From: Akkermansia sp.
Lineage (GTDB): Bacteria; Verrucomicrobiota; Verrucomicrobiia; Verrucomicrobiales; Akkermansiaceae
NCBI GenBank assembly: GCA_017398355.1
Contig: JAFQGD010000059.1
Location: forward strand, 1 to 53,658
Length of the DNA stretch: 53,658 nucleotides
Reading direction: 5' to 3'
Positions 37,461-45,498 of this stretch are shown one piece after another; the first letter of the stretch is position 1, and the number at the start of each line of letters is the position of its first letter. The notes under the pieces were generated by a model that did not search any database, was not told where the DNA came from, and saw only the letters and a program-made list of their open reading frames with translations. The position numbers and the translations under genes were made by a program.

Positions 37461-37778
37461 TCAACGACGGGAAGCACCGAGAAGCAGGCCGATAATCACG
37501 CCCACACCGAGCGCACCGAGCATACTGCCCGTAGGATTCTCCTTCACGTATTCCTCGCTTGCCTTGTGGATATCACGGGCACGATTGCAAGTTACATCCC
37601 AACCCTCGTTGAGCTGCTGGCGCATATCCTCCGTGTAGTGGCGTACATTTTCCATCTGGGCAACGGTAGCACGGCGAATCTTCTCGTACTGCTCGCGGGC
37701 ATAATCCTGAGCGGCGGCAAGACGATCCTGAGTGTCGGATTTGGGGGTCACATTGTCAGTTTTAGCTTCGTTTTCCAT
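37461..37778 (-). CDS. DUF883/YqjD-ElaB-like protein (105 aa)
   Basis: A charged coiled-coil-forming region (residues 15-85) ends in a glycine-zipper membrane segment, ENPTGSMLGALGVGVIIGLLLGASRR, the hallmark of DUF883/YqjD proteins. In E. coli YqjD sits in the inner membrane and binds ribosomes in stationary phase. This gene is first of the yqjD/E/K-like trio. Confidence 0.82.
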   Translation of the reverse strand: MENEAKTDNVTPKSDTQDRLAAAQDYAREQYEKIRRATVAQMENVRHYTEDMRQQLNEGWDVTCNRARDIHKASEEYVKENPTGSMLGALGVGVIIGLLLGASRR

Positions 37779-37846
37779 AATAATCTGATTGGGTAAGAAG
37801 GTTATATTGGCGGCGTGCAGGACACACGCTTGGTCTCATTGGGATA

Positions 37847-37875
37847 ATATAACCACATTGATTCGAAAAATGCAA
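37847..37875 (-). promoter_or_regulatory. Promoter of the yqjD-like operon
   Basis: TTGCAT (37870-37875), 17 nt, TTATAT (37847-37852) on the minus strand. TATATT with an 18-nt spacer is an equal reading. The leader would be about 60 nt. Confidence 0.5.
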
Positions 37876-37945
37876 GCTATCTTAATCAAAATGACGAATT
37901 TTCCTTTGCGTACGCGCGTTTTTTCTATCATGAAGCACAAATGCC

Positions 37946-37974
37946 TTGCAAAACGGCCCCAAAATTGCTAAGAT
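37946..37974 (+). promoter_or_regulatory. Promoter of carA
   Basis: TTGCAA (37946-37951), 17 nt, TAAGAT (37969-37974), 18 nt before ATG 37993. The leader would be about 12 nt. No pyrimidine-dependent attenuator is visible. Confidence 0.6.
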
Positions 37975-37992
37975 TCCACGGCTCAAAAAATA

Positions 37993-39153
37993 ATGAAAGC
38001 GATTCTTGCACTAGAAGACGGAACTGTATTTGAGGGCAGCGCCTTTGGCGCATGCAGCACTGTAACCGGCGAGGTATGCTTCAATACCGCGGTAATGGGT
38101 TACCAAGAGATATTGACTGACCCCTCCTACGGCGGTCAAATCTTGGCGATGACTTACCCTCTTATCGGCAACTATGGTATCTGCGAGGAAGATAGCGAAA
38201 GCGACCGCCCGCAAATCCGCGCCCTCGTGGTTGTAGAAACAGCGCGCCTGCACTCCAGCTGGCGCGCATCGGAACCCATGGAAGACTGGCTCAAGCGCTA
38301 CCACATACCCGGCATTGCAGGAATTGATACCCGCAAACTTGCCACCCACCTGCGCAACAATGGAGCCATGCGTGCTTGCGTATCGACAGAATTGAGTGCA
38401 GAAGAGGCCATCGCCGCAGCCCGCGCAGCCGCAGCAATGGCAGACACAGATTTGGTTTCACCGATTTCCACGCCCCAGGCGTATCGTTGGGAAGGAGACT
38501 CCCGCGATTGGAAACTCCCCAACAAGACCATGGGCGACCTGACCAACTACTCCGACATCGCCCCCGCCAAGTACAAGGCCGTGGCCTATGATTTTGGCAT
38601 CAAGCGTAGCGTACTGCGAGCTCTGCGCCGCGATGGGTTTGATGTCACCGTGGTGAACGCCCACACCCCTGCCGCAGAAGTGCTTGCTATGGCACCTGAT
38701 GCCGTTTTCCTTTCCTCCGGCCCCGGTGACCCTGTCGTTCTCGGTGGCATAGCCGAAGAAATCAAGCAGCTGCTGGGCAAGGTGCCCGTCTTTGGTCTTA
38801 GCTTGGGGCTGCAGCTCTTGGGCATGGCTCTGGGTGGCAGTACGTGCAAGCTCAAGTTCGGGCACCACGGTTGCAACCACCCGGTCAAGGACGCTAAGAG
38901 CGGGCAAGTACTCATTACCACACAGAATGTAGACTACGCGCTGGTGGCCGCTTCCCTGCCTGATGAGGTGAAAATCACCCACACCAACCTCAACGATGGC
39001 ACCGTAGAAGGCATTTGCTGCAAGAGCATTCCTGCCATGGGCGTGCAATTCCACCCGGCTCCCGTACCCACCTGCGGCAAGGATGAGCCCTGCTTCTTTG
39101 GCGAGTTCCTGCAGATGGTGGAAGACTTCAAAGCGGGCAAGTACAGCAAGTAA
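37993..39153 (+). CDS. carA: Carbamoyl-phosphate synthase small subunit, glutaminase site degenerate (386 aa)
   Basis: CarA normally splits glutamine and passes ammonia to CarB for carbamoyl phosphate, used for pyrimidines and arginine. The N-terminal CPSase domain is intact (LALEDGTVFEGSAFGA, FNTAVMGYQEILTDPSYGGQI, GIAGIDTRKLATHLR). In the GATase domain SSGPGDP and GHHGCNHPVKD are kept, but the nucleophile motif GICLGHQ reads GLSLGLQ: Ser270 replaces Cys and Leu273 replaces His. QNHGF reads QNVDY (Val313). His354 is kept, but HPEA reads HPAP (Ala356 for Glu). The subunit should therefore be unable to hydrolyse glutamine; ammonia-dependent synthesis, as in animal CPS I, is the likely outcome. 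purA follows after 32 nt; carB is not in the window. Confidence 0.92.
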   Translation: MKAILALEDGTVFEGSAFGACSTVTGEVCFNTAVMGYQEILTDPSYGGQILAMTYPLIGNYGICEEDSESDRPQIRALVVVETARLHSSWRASEPMEDWLKRYHIPGIAGIDTRKLATHLRNNGAMRACVSTELSAEEAIAAARAAAAMADTDLVSPISTPQAYRWEGDSRDWKLPNKTMGDLTNYSDIAPAKYKAVAYDFGIKRSVLRALRRDGFDVTVVNAHTPAAEVLAMAPDAVFLSSGPGDPVVLGGIAEEIKQLLGKVPVFGLSLGLQLLGMALGGSTCKLKFGHHGCNHPVKDAKSGQVLITTQNVDYALVAASLPDEVKITHTNLNDGTVEGICCKSIPAMGVQFHPAPVPTCGKDEPCFFGEFLQMVEDFKAGKYSK

Positions 39154-39185
39154 TCTCACTCACCTTTCAAAACACAAATAATAGC

Positions 39186-40460
39186 ATGAACACACTCGTC
39201 ATCGGTTCCCAGTGGGGAGATGAAGGTAAAGGCAAAGTCATTGACTTCCTGACAGAAACAGCGGACTTCGTTGTCCGCAGCCAAGGTGGCAGCAATGCCG
39301 GGCACACCGTAATAGCCAATGGCAAAAAGTACGTGCTACACCTCGTACCCTCCGGTATTCTCTGGCCGGGTAAGGTCAATGTTATCGGCAACGGTGTTGT
39401 CATCAACCCCACCTCCTTGGTGGAAGAGGTGACGTACCTTCGCGACCTCGGGGTCACCATCACGCCGGAGAATTTGATAATCTCCGACCGCGCCCATGTG
39501 GTACTGCCCATCCACAAGGAAATTGATGCAGCGCAGGAAGAAGCCCTTGGTGAGCACAAGATTGGCACCACCAAGCAAGGCATTGGCCCCACCTATGCAG
39601 ATAAAGCACGCCGTATCGGCATCCGCATGATTGACCTTGCCGACCCGGAGCGTCTGCGCAAAGTGTTGGAAGCCCGCATTGAAACCGCCAACGATGAGTT
39701 AGCTCGCCTCGGCTGGCCCAAAGCAGACCCGCAGGTGACCTTGGATGCAGTCATGGCAGCCGCCGATGTATTGCGTCCCCACATCACGAACACGATCCCC
39801 GCCATCAACCGCGCTATTAAAGCCGGCAAGACTGTTCTTTTTGAGGGTGCTCAGGGTGCGATGTTGGATATTGACTTTGGTACCTACCCCTTTGTCACCA
39901 GCTCCAACACCAGCGCAGGTGGCTGCTGTACAGGCTCCGGCGTGGCTCCCACCCGCATTGATAAGATTATCGGCGTATGCAAAGCATACACCACCCGCGT
40001 GGGCGAAGGCCCCATGGTCACAGAGGACGCAGAGATTGCAGACTACCTGCATGGGCTTGGGCGCGAGTTCGGTGCTACCACGGGTCGCCCCCGTCGCTGT
40101 GGCTGGGCAGATGGTGTCGTGCTGCGCTACTCCTCCATGTTCAATGGTTTTGATGAAATGGCAATGACAAACCTTGACGGTCTGGATGAATGCGAAACCA
40201 TCAAGATTTGCACAGGTTACCGCTGCGGTGATGATATTTTGGAGTTCCCCCCAGCCCTTATGGATGATTGGGCCAAGTGCGAACCCGTATACGAATCCAT
40301 CCCCGGCTGGAAACAGGATATCTCCAAGTGTACCACCTGGGAAGAATTGCCGGAAGCTTGCAAGGCATACGTGAAGCGCTTCGGTGAAGTCATCGGCTGC
40401 CCCGTTGGCACCGTGGGCGTTGGCCCCGATCGCGAGCAAACCATCGCAGTTCCCCACTAA
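39186..40460 (+). CDS. purA: Adenylosuccinate synthetase (424 aa)
   Basis: PurA joins IMP and aspartate with GTP on the way to AMP. All key blocks are present: GSQWGDEGKGKVIDFL (catalytic Asp), SNAGHTV (catalytic His), TTKQGIGPTYADKARR, EGAQGAMLDIDFGTYPFVTSSNT, and the base-specific TGRPRRCGWAD. GVGPDREQTI closes the chain. Length is normal. Together with carA upstream it forms a nucleotide-synthesis pair under one promoter, closed by a terminator after the stop. Confidence 0.97.
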   Translation: MNTLVIGSQWGDEGKGKVIDFLTETADFVVRSQGGSNAGHTVIANGKKYVLHLVPSGILWPGKVNVIGNGVVINPTSLVEEVTYLRDLGVTITPENLIISDRAHVVLPIHKEIDAAQEEALGEHKIGTTKQGIGPTYADKARRIGIRMIDLADPERLRKVLEARIETANDELARLGWPKADPQVTLDAVMAAADVLRPHITNTIPAINRAIKAGKTVLFEGAQGAMLDIDFGTYPFVTSSNTSAGGCCTGSGVAPTRIDKIIGVCKAYTTRVGEGPMVTEDAEIADYLHGLGREFGATTGRPRRCGWADGVVLRYSSMFNGFDEMAMTNLDGLDECETIKICTGYRCGDDILEFPPALMDDWAKCEPVYESIPGWKQDISKCTTWEELPEACKAYVKRFGEVIGCPVGTVGVGPDREQTIAVPH

Positions 40461-40486
40461 TCCAGCCAAGGAATCTTTATTACACC

Positions 40487-40525
40487 ACGCGCCTTGCTCC
40501 CAACGGAACAAGGCGCGTATTTTTT
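40487..40525 (+). terminator. Terminator of carA-purA
   Basis: Perfect 10-bp arms ACGCGCCTTG (40487-40496) and CAAGGCGCGT (40509-40518) followed by ATTTTTTA. Confidence 0.93.
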
Positions 40526-40567
40526 ACGATGTATGAAAAGTCTTCTCAGGGTTCAAAACGATTTTTC

Positions 40568-40596
40568 TTGGCAAAAGCAGGGTCTTGGGGTAGAAT
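40568..40596 (+). promoter_or_regulatory. Promoter of the kdsB-like gene
   Basis: TTGGCA (40568-40573), 17 nt, TAGAAT (40591-40596), 26 nt before ATG 40623. Confidence 0.65.
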
Positions 40597-40622
40597 GCAA
40601 ACAGGTACAACACCTTTTGCTT

Positions 40623-41444
40623 ATGTCCAAATCTATTCTCATCGTCATCCCCGCCCGCTACGCCTCCACTCGTTTGCCCGGAAAGCCCTTGGTAAAGATT
40701 GCCGGGGTAGAAATGATACAGCGCGTGGCTAATATCGCCGCTTCTATTTGCCGTAAAAACGAAAATTGCAGCTATGTGGTAGCAACAGATGATACGCGCA
40801 TCACAGACTACTGTGCCGCCGCAGGGATACCCGCGGTGATGACGGCAGAGACCTGCCGCAGTGGCACGGAGCGCTGCTGGGATGCCATTGGGCAGCAGCG
40901 TACAACGCCCGATTTTATTGTCAACCTGCAAGGAGACAATCCGCTTTGCCCACCGTGGGTGATTCAGCAGTTGATTGACGCATGGAAAGAATGCCCTGCC
41001 GATGTGTTCACGCCATTCATTCACTTGGATTGGGCAGAATACGACCGCTTGGTGGAATCCAAGAAAACCACGCCCTACAGTGGCACCACGGTGCTGGTGG
41101 ATAAGGATGGTTATGCCTTGGCTTTCTCCAAGAGCACCATTCCGGCCATTCGCAAGCCCGAGAAAGCACGAGCGAGCATGGAGAAGAGCCCGGTGCGCCG
41201 CCATGTGGGCCTGTATGCCTACACCTACCAAGCGCTCAAGAATTATTTTGAGCTGCCGGAATCCGAATACGAAATGGGCTGCGTGGAAGGCTTGGAACAG
41301 ATGCGCTACCTGTACAATGGTATGAAAGTGCGCATGGTAGAGGTAAACTACCGAGGTCGCAAGACAACGAGTGGCGTGGACTCCCCGGAAGATATTGCCC
41401 GTGTGGAGGCCATTTTGGCAGAATACGGCGAATACGAGCTGTAA
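40623..41444 (+). CDS. CMP-Kdo synthetase (KdsB)-like cytidylyltransferase (273 aa)
   Basis: KdsB activates Kdo with CTP for lipopolysaccharide core. The start IVIPARYASTRLPGKPL, the middle RRHVGLYAYTYQALKNYF and the end SGVDSPEDIARVEAIL follow the family. Two active-region motifs differ from E. coli KdsB: HQSGTER reads CRSGTER and VQGDEP reads LQGDNP, with Asn for Glu. It may be a true KdsB with tolerated changes or a paralogue for a related 3-deoxy sugar acid. ATG 40623 matches the family start and the promoter. Confidence 0.78.
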   Translation: MSKSILIVIPARYASTRLPGKPLVKIAGVEMIQRVANIAASICRKNENCSYVVATDDTRITDYCAAAGIPAVMTAETCRSGTERCWDAIGQQRTTPDFIVNLQGDNPLCPPWVIQQLIDAWKECPADVFTPFIHLDWAEYDRLVESKKTTPYSGTTVLVDKDGYALAFSKSTIPAIRKPEKARASMEKSPVRRHVGLYAYTYQALKNYFELPESEYEMGCVEGLEQMRYLYNGMKVRMVEVNYRGRKTTSGVDSPEDIARVEAILAEYGEYEL

Positions 41445-41478
41445 TGCCGTCCCGCATGGAGCAATCCCCCCCAATAGC

Positions 41479-42189
41479 ATGGATACAGACACAAAAATAC
41501 CACAGCACATTGCCATCATCATGGATGGCAATGGACGCTGGGCTGAGCAACACAAGGTGGCACGTGCCAAAGGACATGAGCAAGGTGGTGCCACCGTACA
41601 GAGGGTGATTGATTTGTGCATTGAAAAGGGTGTGCCTTGGCTCACGTTGTACGCTTTTTCCACAGAAAACTGGGGACGCTCCAAGATTGAGGTAAACTAC
41701 CTCATGAAAATGCTGGAGAAGTTCCTAAAGGAACGTCTGCCGGAAATGCAAGCCAAGAATGTGCGTTTGCATGCCATAGGTGAGCTGGATATGCTGCCAC
41801 CCAAATGCCGTCGCCAGCTGGATACCAGCATTGCAGAGACGGCCGGCAACACGGCTCTCAACGTGGTACTGGCTCTTTCCTACGGTTCCCGACAAGAAAT
41901 CACGGCAGCCGCCCGACGAGTGGCGGCTATGGTGCAGCGAGGCGAATTGCAGGCAGAGGAGATTACCCCGGATTTGTTGAGCAGCCAGCTCTACACAGCC
42001 AGCATGCCGGATCCGGATTTGATGATTCGTACCTCCGGTGAGATGCGCATTTCCAATTACCTTCTCTGGCAGCTTAGCTACGCCGAACTGTGGGTTACGG
42101 ATGTACTATGGCCGGACTTTGGGCGTGATGATTTTGATGCAGCCTTGGCTGAATATGCCAAGCGCAACCGCCGCTACGGCAAACGGTGA
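41479..42189 (+). CDS. uppS: Isoprenyl transferase / undecaprenyl diphosphate synthase (236 aa)
   Basis: UppS builds the C55 lipid carrier used for peptidoglycan and surface polysaccharides. Signature blocks: HIAIIMDGNGRWAEQHKVARAKGHEQG (catalytic Asp), LYAFSTENWGRSKIEVNYLM, ALSYGSRQEI, and the closing DLMIRTSGEMRISNYLLWQLSYAELWVTDVLWPDF. ATG 41479 is 34 nt after the kdsB-like stop, so they are co-transcribed. Both products feed envelope glycan assembly. Confidence 0.95.
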   Translation: MDTDTKIPQHIAIIMDGNGRWAEQHKVARAKGHEQGGATVQRVIDLCIEKGVPWLTLYAFSTENWGRSKIEVNYLMKMLEKFLKERLPEMQAKNVRLHAIGELDMLPPKCRRQLDTSIAETAGNTALNVVLALSYGSRQEITAAARRVAAMVQRGELQAEEITPDLLSSQLYTASMPDPDLMIRTSGEMRISNYLLWQLSYAELWVTDVLWPDFGRDDFDAALAEYAKRNRRYGKR

Positions 42190-42205
42190 ATTTTGGGGTG
42201 GCTGG

Positions 42206-42292
42206 CTACGCTTCAGTCTTATCAAACGAGCCGGAATACTTTTGCATCCATTCTTGCGCGTCGAGCAAGTAGAGGGGGGCATCATCTATCAA
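42206..42292 (-). CDS. Possible 28-aa ORF or gene remnant downstream of maf
   Basis: On the minus strand a frame with a TTG start at 42292 ends at TAG 42206-42208 and would encode a 28-residue peptide beginning IDDAPLYLLDAQEWMQKY after the initiator. The composition is protein-like, and the open frame continues about 16 codons upstream of the TTG. It may be the end of a decayed gene. No promoter or ribosome-binding site is visible. The rest of 42190-42388 holds nothing recognisable. Confidence 0.2.
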   Translation of the reverse strand: MIDDAPLYLLDAQEWMQKYSGSFDKTEA

Positions 42293-42388
42293 CGGCCGGC
42301 ATATCCTGTAGCTTCTGCGGTGTGGATATGATAGCTTGGCTCATCATCGGAACAGGCAAGGCAAACAACCTAAACAACAGGGAGATTT

Positions 42389-42937
42389 TCACGCGTTGAG
42401 AACGCGCAGAAGACGAGACACCGGCAAGCCGACGATATTGTCGTAATCACCCTCAATTTTTTCGATAATCAAATCTCCATGTTCTTGGATGGCGTAAGCC
42501 CCGGCTTTATCCAGCACATGCACCAACTCCATGTAATGAGCAATATCTCCTTCACTAAGCGGGCGAAAGCTCACATAGCTTTTCTCAGCAAAATCGCGGC
42601 GTTCTCCCCCGGGCATGCACACGGCTACAGCCGTGCAAACACAATGAGTACGCCCTTGCAGAGTCATCAGCATGCGCGCGGCCTCAGCTTCATCCGCAGG
42701 TTTACCCAGCGGTTGACCATCAATGAACACCAGCGTATCTGCCCCTATGATGATATCATCCGGATAATCCTGAGCCACGGCAGCTGCTTTAGAAGCAGCA
42801 TTGCGGGCGCATAACTCCTCCGGAGGAAGAGATGCATCATGCTCTTCCTCCACATCTCTGACGATGACGCGAAACTCCACCCCTTCGCGAGCCAACAATT
42901 CACGCCGACGGGGCGATTGGGATGCGAGAATCAGCAT
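42389..42937 (-). CDS. maf: Maf-like nucleoside triphosphate pyrophosphatase (182 aa)
   Basis: Maf proteins remove unusual or modified NTPs (for example dTTP, UTP or m7GTP) and some affect septation. Family marks are ILASQSPRRRELLAREG, IIGADTLVFIDGQPLGKPADEAEA and the GAYAIQEHGDLIIEKIEGDYDNIVGLPVSRL block near the end. Length is normal. It overlaps the end of ilvA by 7 nt, so it is translated with it. Confidence 0.92.
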   Translation of the reverse strand: MLILASQSPRRRELLAREGVEFRVIVRDVEEEHDASLPPEELCARNAASKAAAVAQDYPDDIIIGADTLVFIDGQPLGKPADEAEAARMLMTLQGRTHCVCTAVAVCMPGGERRDFAEKSYVSFRPLSEGDIAHYMELVHVLDKAGAYAIQEHGDLIIEKIEGDYDNIVGLPVSRLLRVLNA

Positions 42938-44508
42938 GACGTTCTACCAATAGGAGACATCTGATCCAGCACGCGGTGGCGTACTTTATCGGGTAACTCA
43001 TGAATGCCCTGAATAGTGGTGCCACGCAATTCTTCTGCCCGCTTCCGGCAGGCATCCCGATCTTCTTTGCTGGAGAATTCCAAGCCCACCATAGCGCGAC
43101 CTACATGTTCACCGGAATAGCGGTAATTGAAGTAGCACAAGTTGGCGTACTCACCCATCACCCGCATGAATTCAATGAACGCACCGGGACGCTCAGGGAA
43201 CTCGATAACAAAGAACACGGGATGACTAAGGTGCATGCGGTCATAGGAAATCATGCGGAAGTGTACATCTTCATCCGCCGTCACATCCTCAGCCTGCATA
43301 CCGCGAATGCTGAGCCGCTGGCGAATTTCCTCGAACTGAGCCCCGGTACCCAGCACACCGAATACGGGGTGCTGAATATCACCCTCTACGCGGCCATACT
43401 GCACATCCATGAGCTGCACGCCTTCGGGAATATTTTTGAGGTACTTGATAATTTGGCCTCGCTTGGTTTCCATGGGGATGCGCAGGTAACGCAACTCGCG
43501 ATTCGTCTCTCGCACACCACCGCGGCTTGCCACCACCCCCAGCTGAGAAAAATCCATATTGGCACCGGAAAGCACTACAAGACAGCGCTCGCCCGGTTTC
43601 ACACGGCCTTTATCCCAATCTTGCAAAAAAGCAGCCAATCCCATAGCCCCGGAAGGCTCCGGTACCACGCGCAGAGAATTCCAAATGGAGCGGATGGCTT
43701 GGCACACCTCATCGTTGGTCACCGTCACATACTCATCCAACAATTCGCGGCACAGCTCAAAGGTGAGTTCACCAGCTTTGCGCACGGCTGTGCCATCACA
43801 GAACACGTCCACATAGCTCAATTCTTCGCGATACCCCTTTTCCACAGCCAACTTCATGGAAGCTTGGTTCACTCCCTCCACACCGATGCAGTGGCAATCC
43901 GGCCAAAAGTGTTTGAACCAGCAAGCGCAGCCGGAAGCCAAACCGCCACCGCCTATTTGCAGGTACACGCGGTCAAACGGCCCCTGCCCGCTCATCACAA
44001 CTTCATCTGCCAAGGTACCCTGCCCACCCATGGTGTATACATCATCGTATGGATGCACAAAGGTAAGGCCGTTTTGTTCGGCATATTCATGAGCTGCGGC
44101 AGAAGCGGCATCATATGAATCGCCCACCAGCACAATCTCTACATGGTTCCCACCGTGCATCTTTACTGCGTTTTGTTTCACCGCAGGCGTAGAACGAGGC
44201 ATGAAAATATGAGCTTGGCACCCCAGCCGCGCTGCGGCAAGCGCCACACCTTGGCCATGATTACCGGCACTAGCCGCCACCACTCCACGAGCACGAGCAT
44301 CGGGGCTGAGTTTAGCCATACAGTTGTATGCTCCTCGCCATTTATACGCTTTGATGGGGCCTAAATCCTCCCTCTTAGCAAAGACTACGGCATCTATGCC
44401 CGGTAACTTGATTTGTTGCAAAGGGGTAGGCTCACCCACGGCATACACTCGCTGGCGGGCCTGCAAAATCTCATCGAACAGTTTGTTTTGTAGCGCACTC
44501 ATGGCCAT
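42931..44508 (-). CDS. ilvA: Biosynthetic threonine ammonia-lyase (525 aa)
   Basis: IlvA converts threonine to 2-oxobutanoate, the first step to isoleucine, with PLP. The PLP Lys is in LGPIKAYKWRGAYNCMA; the phosphate-binding loop is GGGGL-like (QIGGGGLASG); SAGNHGQGVALAAARLG is the usual substrate loop. Two C-terminal ACT-like regulatory domains follow (RELRYLRIPMETKRGQIIKYL and HPVFFVIEFPERPGAFIEFM), as in isoleucine-feedback-controlled enzymes. Length matches E. coli IlvA (514 aa). ATG 44508 is chosen since the promoter -10 ends 8 nt before it; upstream in-frame starts lie beyond the promoter. Confidence 0.94.
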   Translation of the reverse strand: MAMSALQNKLFDEILQARQRVYAVGEPTPLQQIKLPGIDAVVFAKREDLGPIKAYKWRGAYNCMAKLSPDARARGVVAASAGNHGQGVALAAARLGCQAHIFMPRSTPAVKQNAVKMHGGNHVEIVLVGDSYDAASAAAHEYAEQNGLTFVHPYDDVYTMGGQGTLADEVVMSGQGPFDRVYLQIGGGGLASGCACWFKHFWPDCHCIGVEGVNQASMKLAVEKGYREELSYVDVFCDGTAVRKAGELTFELCRELLDEYVTVTNDEVCQAIRSIWNSLRVVPEPSGAMGLAAFLQDWDKGRVKPGERCLVVLSGANMDFSQLGVVASRGGVRETNRELRYLRIPMETKRGQIIKYLKNIPEGVQLMDVQYGRVEGDIQHPVFGVLGTGAQFEEIRQRLSIRGMQAEDVTADEDVHFRMISYDRMHLSHPVFFVIEFPERPGAFIEFMRVMGEYANLCYFNYRYSGEHVGRAMVGLEFSSKEDRDACRKRAEELRGTTIQGIHELPDKVRHRVLDQMSPIGRTSC

Positions 44509-44516
44509 ACGAGCGT

Positions 44517-44545
44517 ATTCTACCTGTAGATTTGCCGCTTGGCAA
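44517..44545 (-). promoter_or_regulatory. Promoter of ilvA-maf
   Basis: TTGCCA (44540-44545), 17 nt, TAGAAT (44517-44522) on the minus strand, ending 8 nt before ATG 44508; predicted leader 1-2 nt. No leader-peptide attenuator can exist in so short a leader. Confidence 0.65.
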
Positions 44546-44597
44546 GCCAGATTCTCTCCACGCACGCAATAAATCGCGCCAAAGAAAGGCTTGAAGC

Positions 44598-44626
44598 TTG
44601 ACACCTGCTGGCGGATGCCGTAGGAT
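44598..44626 (+). promoter_or_regulatory. Promoter with -10 box 6 nt before ATG (secreted 136-aa protein)
   Basis: TTGACA (44598-44603), 17 nt, TAGGAT (44621-44626), then AAACCC and ATG 44633. The predicted start is the A of the ATG, hence a leaderless mRNA. Confidence 0.72.
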
Positions 44627-44632
44627 AAACCC

Positions 44633-45043
44633 ATGTTCAGGCTCTGCTTATGTACTGCGCTTTGTGGGATAACTGCCATAGTAGCTCATGCCGAAGGTGA
44701 AGACCAGGCTCTCACAACCGCTTATGACAGACTGCGAGGCGGTCTGCAGGAGGAATTGCAGATTCTTTCAGCGATTTCCGACAACGCTACAGCAAAAGCA
44801 GCCGTAGGACCGTTAAGCAAGACATTAGCACTTCTTGCACAGCGCGTAGAAGGTGTTTCTGACAAAGAACTCTGGACATATATTGACAATACGCAGGATA
44901 ACAAATTGCCGCTTATTGAACTAGTGCAAAAATTAACCGTTCAATTCGAGCGTATCGAGAAGGCAAAGTTTTTTGGTTGCCACGAGCTGCGGGAAACCAT
45001 GCTCCCCCAGCTCCGCCCCAATCCGGACAAAACGCGCGATTAG
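44633..45043 (+). CDS. Small secreted protein of unknown function (136 aa)
   Basis: A signal peptide (MFRLCLCTALCGITAIVAHA, cleavage before EGEDQ) precedes an all-helical-looking soluble region (TTAYDRLRGGLQEELQILSAI, PLSKTLALLAQRVEGVSDKELWTYI). I recognise no family. The start is supported by both the signal peptide and a promoter placed for a leaderless mRNA. Its end overlaps the end of the convergent AP2-like gene by 4 nt. Confidence 0.7.
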   Translation: MFRLCLCTALCGITAIVAHAEGEDQALTTAYDRLRGGLQEELQILSAISDNATAKAAVGPLSKTLALLAQRVEGVSDKELWTYIDNTQDNKLPLIELVQKLTVQFERIEKAKFFGCHELRETMLPQLRPNPDKTRD

Positions 45044-45333
45044 TGCGACATCTCCTCCGTGGTATCGTCTCCGTTTTCTTTGCGCCGCAGCAAATCCTGC
45101 AGGTGGGCTAGTTCCTCATCCATGTAGGCAGATAAATCTTGTCTCCGACGAGCCATCTGAGAAAATACCGAGTCCCTGTAATCAACGGCATGGCGGTATG
45201 ATTCCTCCTCCGAACCATATTGTAAATCAGAAAAATAACGGGTGATGATACGGCCACAGCGTTGAATACTGACCCTCCAGCCTAAAAAATCGGTACTCTC
45301 GTATGTGTAACGGGTGATATTCTTGTTTTTCAT
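45040..45333 (-). CDS. AP2-like DNA-binding domain protein (97 aa)
   Basis: Residues about 14-55, FLGWRVSIQRCGRIITRYFSDLQYGSEEESYRHAVDYRDSV, follow the bacterial AP2-like pattern: W-x-V-x-I-x-R-x-G, a F-S-D strand, Y-G-x-E-E, and A-x-x-Y-R-D. AP2 domains bind DNA through a three-stranded sheet and in bacteria occur in small regulators and mobile-element proteins. A charged helical tail (SQMARRRQDLSAYMDEELAHLQDLLRRKENGDD) follows. ATG 45333 gives MKNKNITRYTYES. The target is unknown. Confidence 0.65.
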   Translation of the reverse strand: MKNKNITRYTYESTDFLGWRVSIQRCGRIITRYFSDLQYGSEEESYRHAVDYRDSVFSQMARRRQDLSAYMDEELAHLQDLLRRKENGDDTTEEMSH

Positions 45334-45434
45334 GCAAATAAAAGTGGTGCTTACGAGGTTGCAGACACCACCCCTTACTCCCAAGTTCAATAACTTGCAG
45401 GCGTTTACAACTAACAGCCATCTGCATGAATCAA

Positions 45435-45466
45435 CAAAAACGGCCGGCTCTCAAAAAGCCGACCGT
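45435..45466 (-). terminator. Terminator after the L25 gene
   Basis: ACGGCCGGCT (45440-45449) pairs with AGCCGACCGT (45457-45466) with one mismatch; on the minus strand TTTTTG follows. It lies 32 nt after the L25 stop. Confidence 0.82.
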
Positions 45467-45498
45467 CTTTGTCATATAATTTTAGGATGCGCGGAGCA

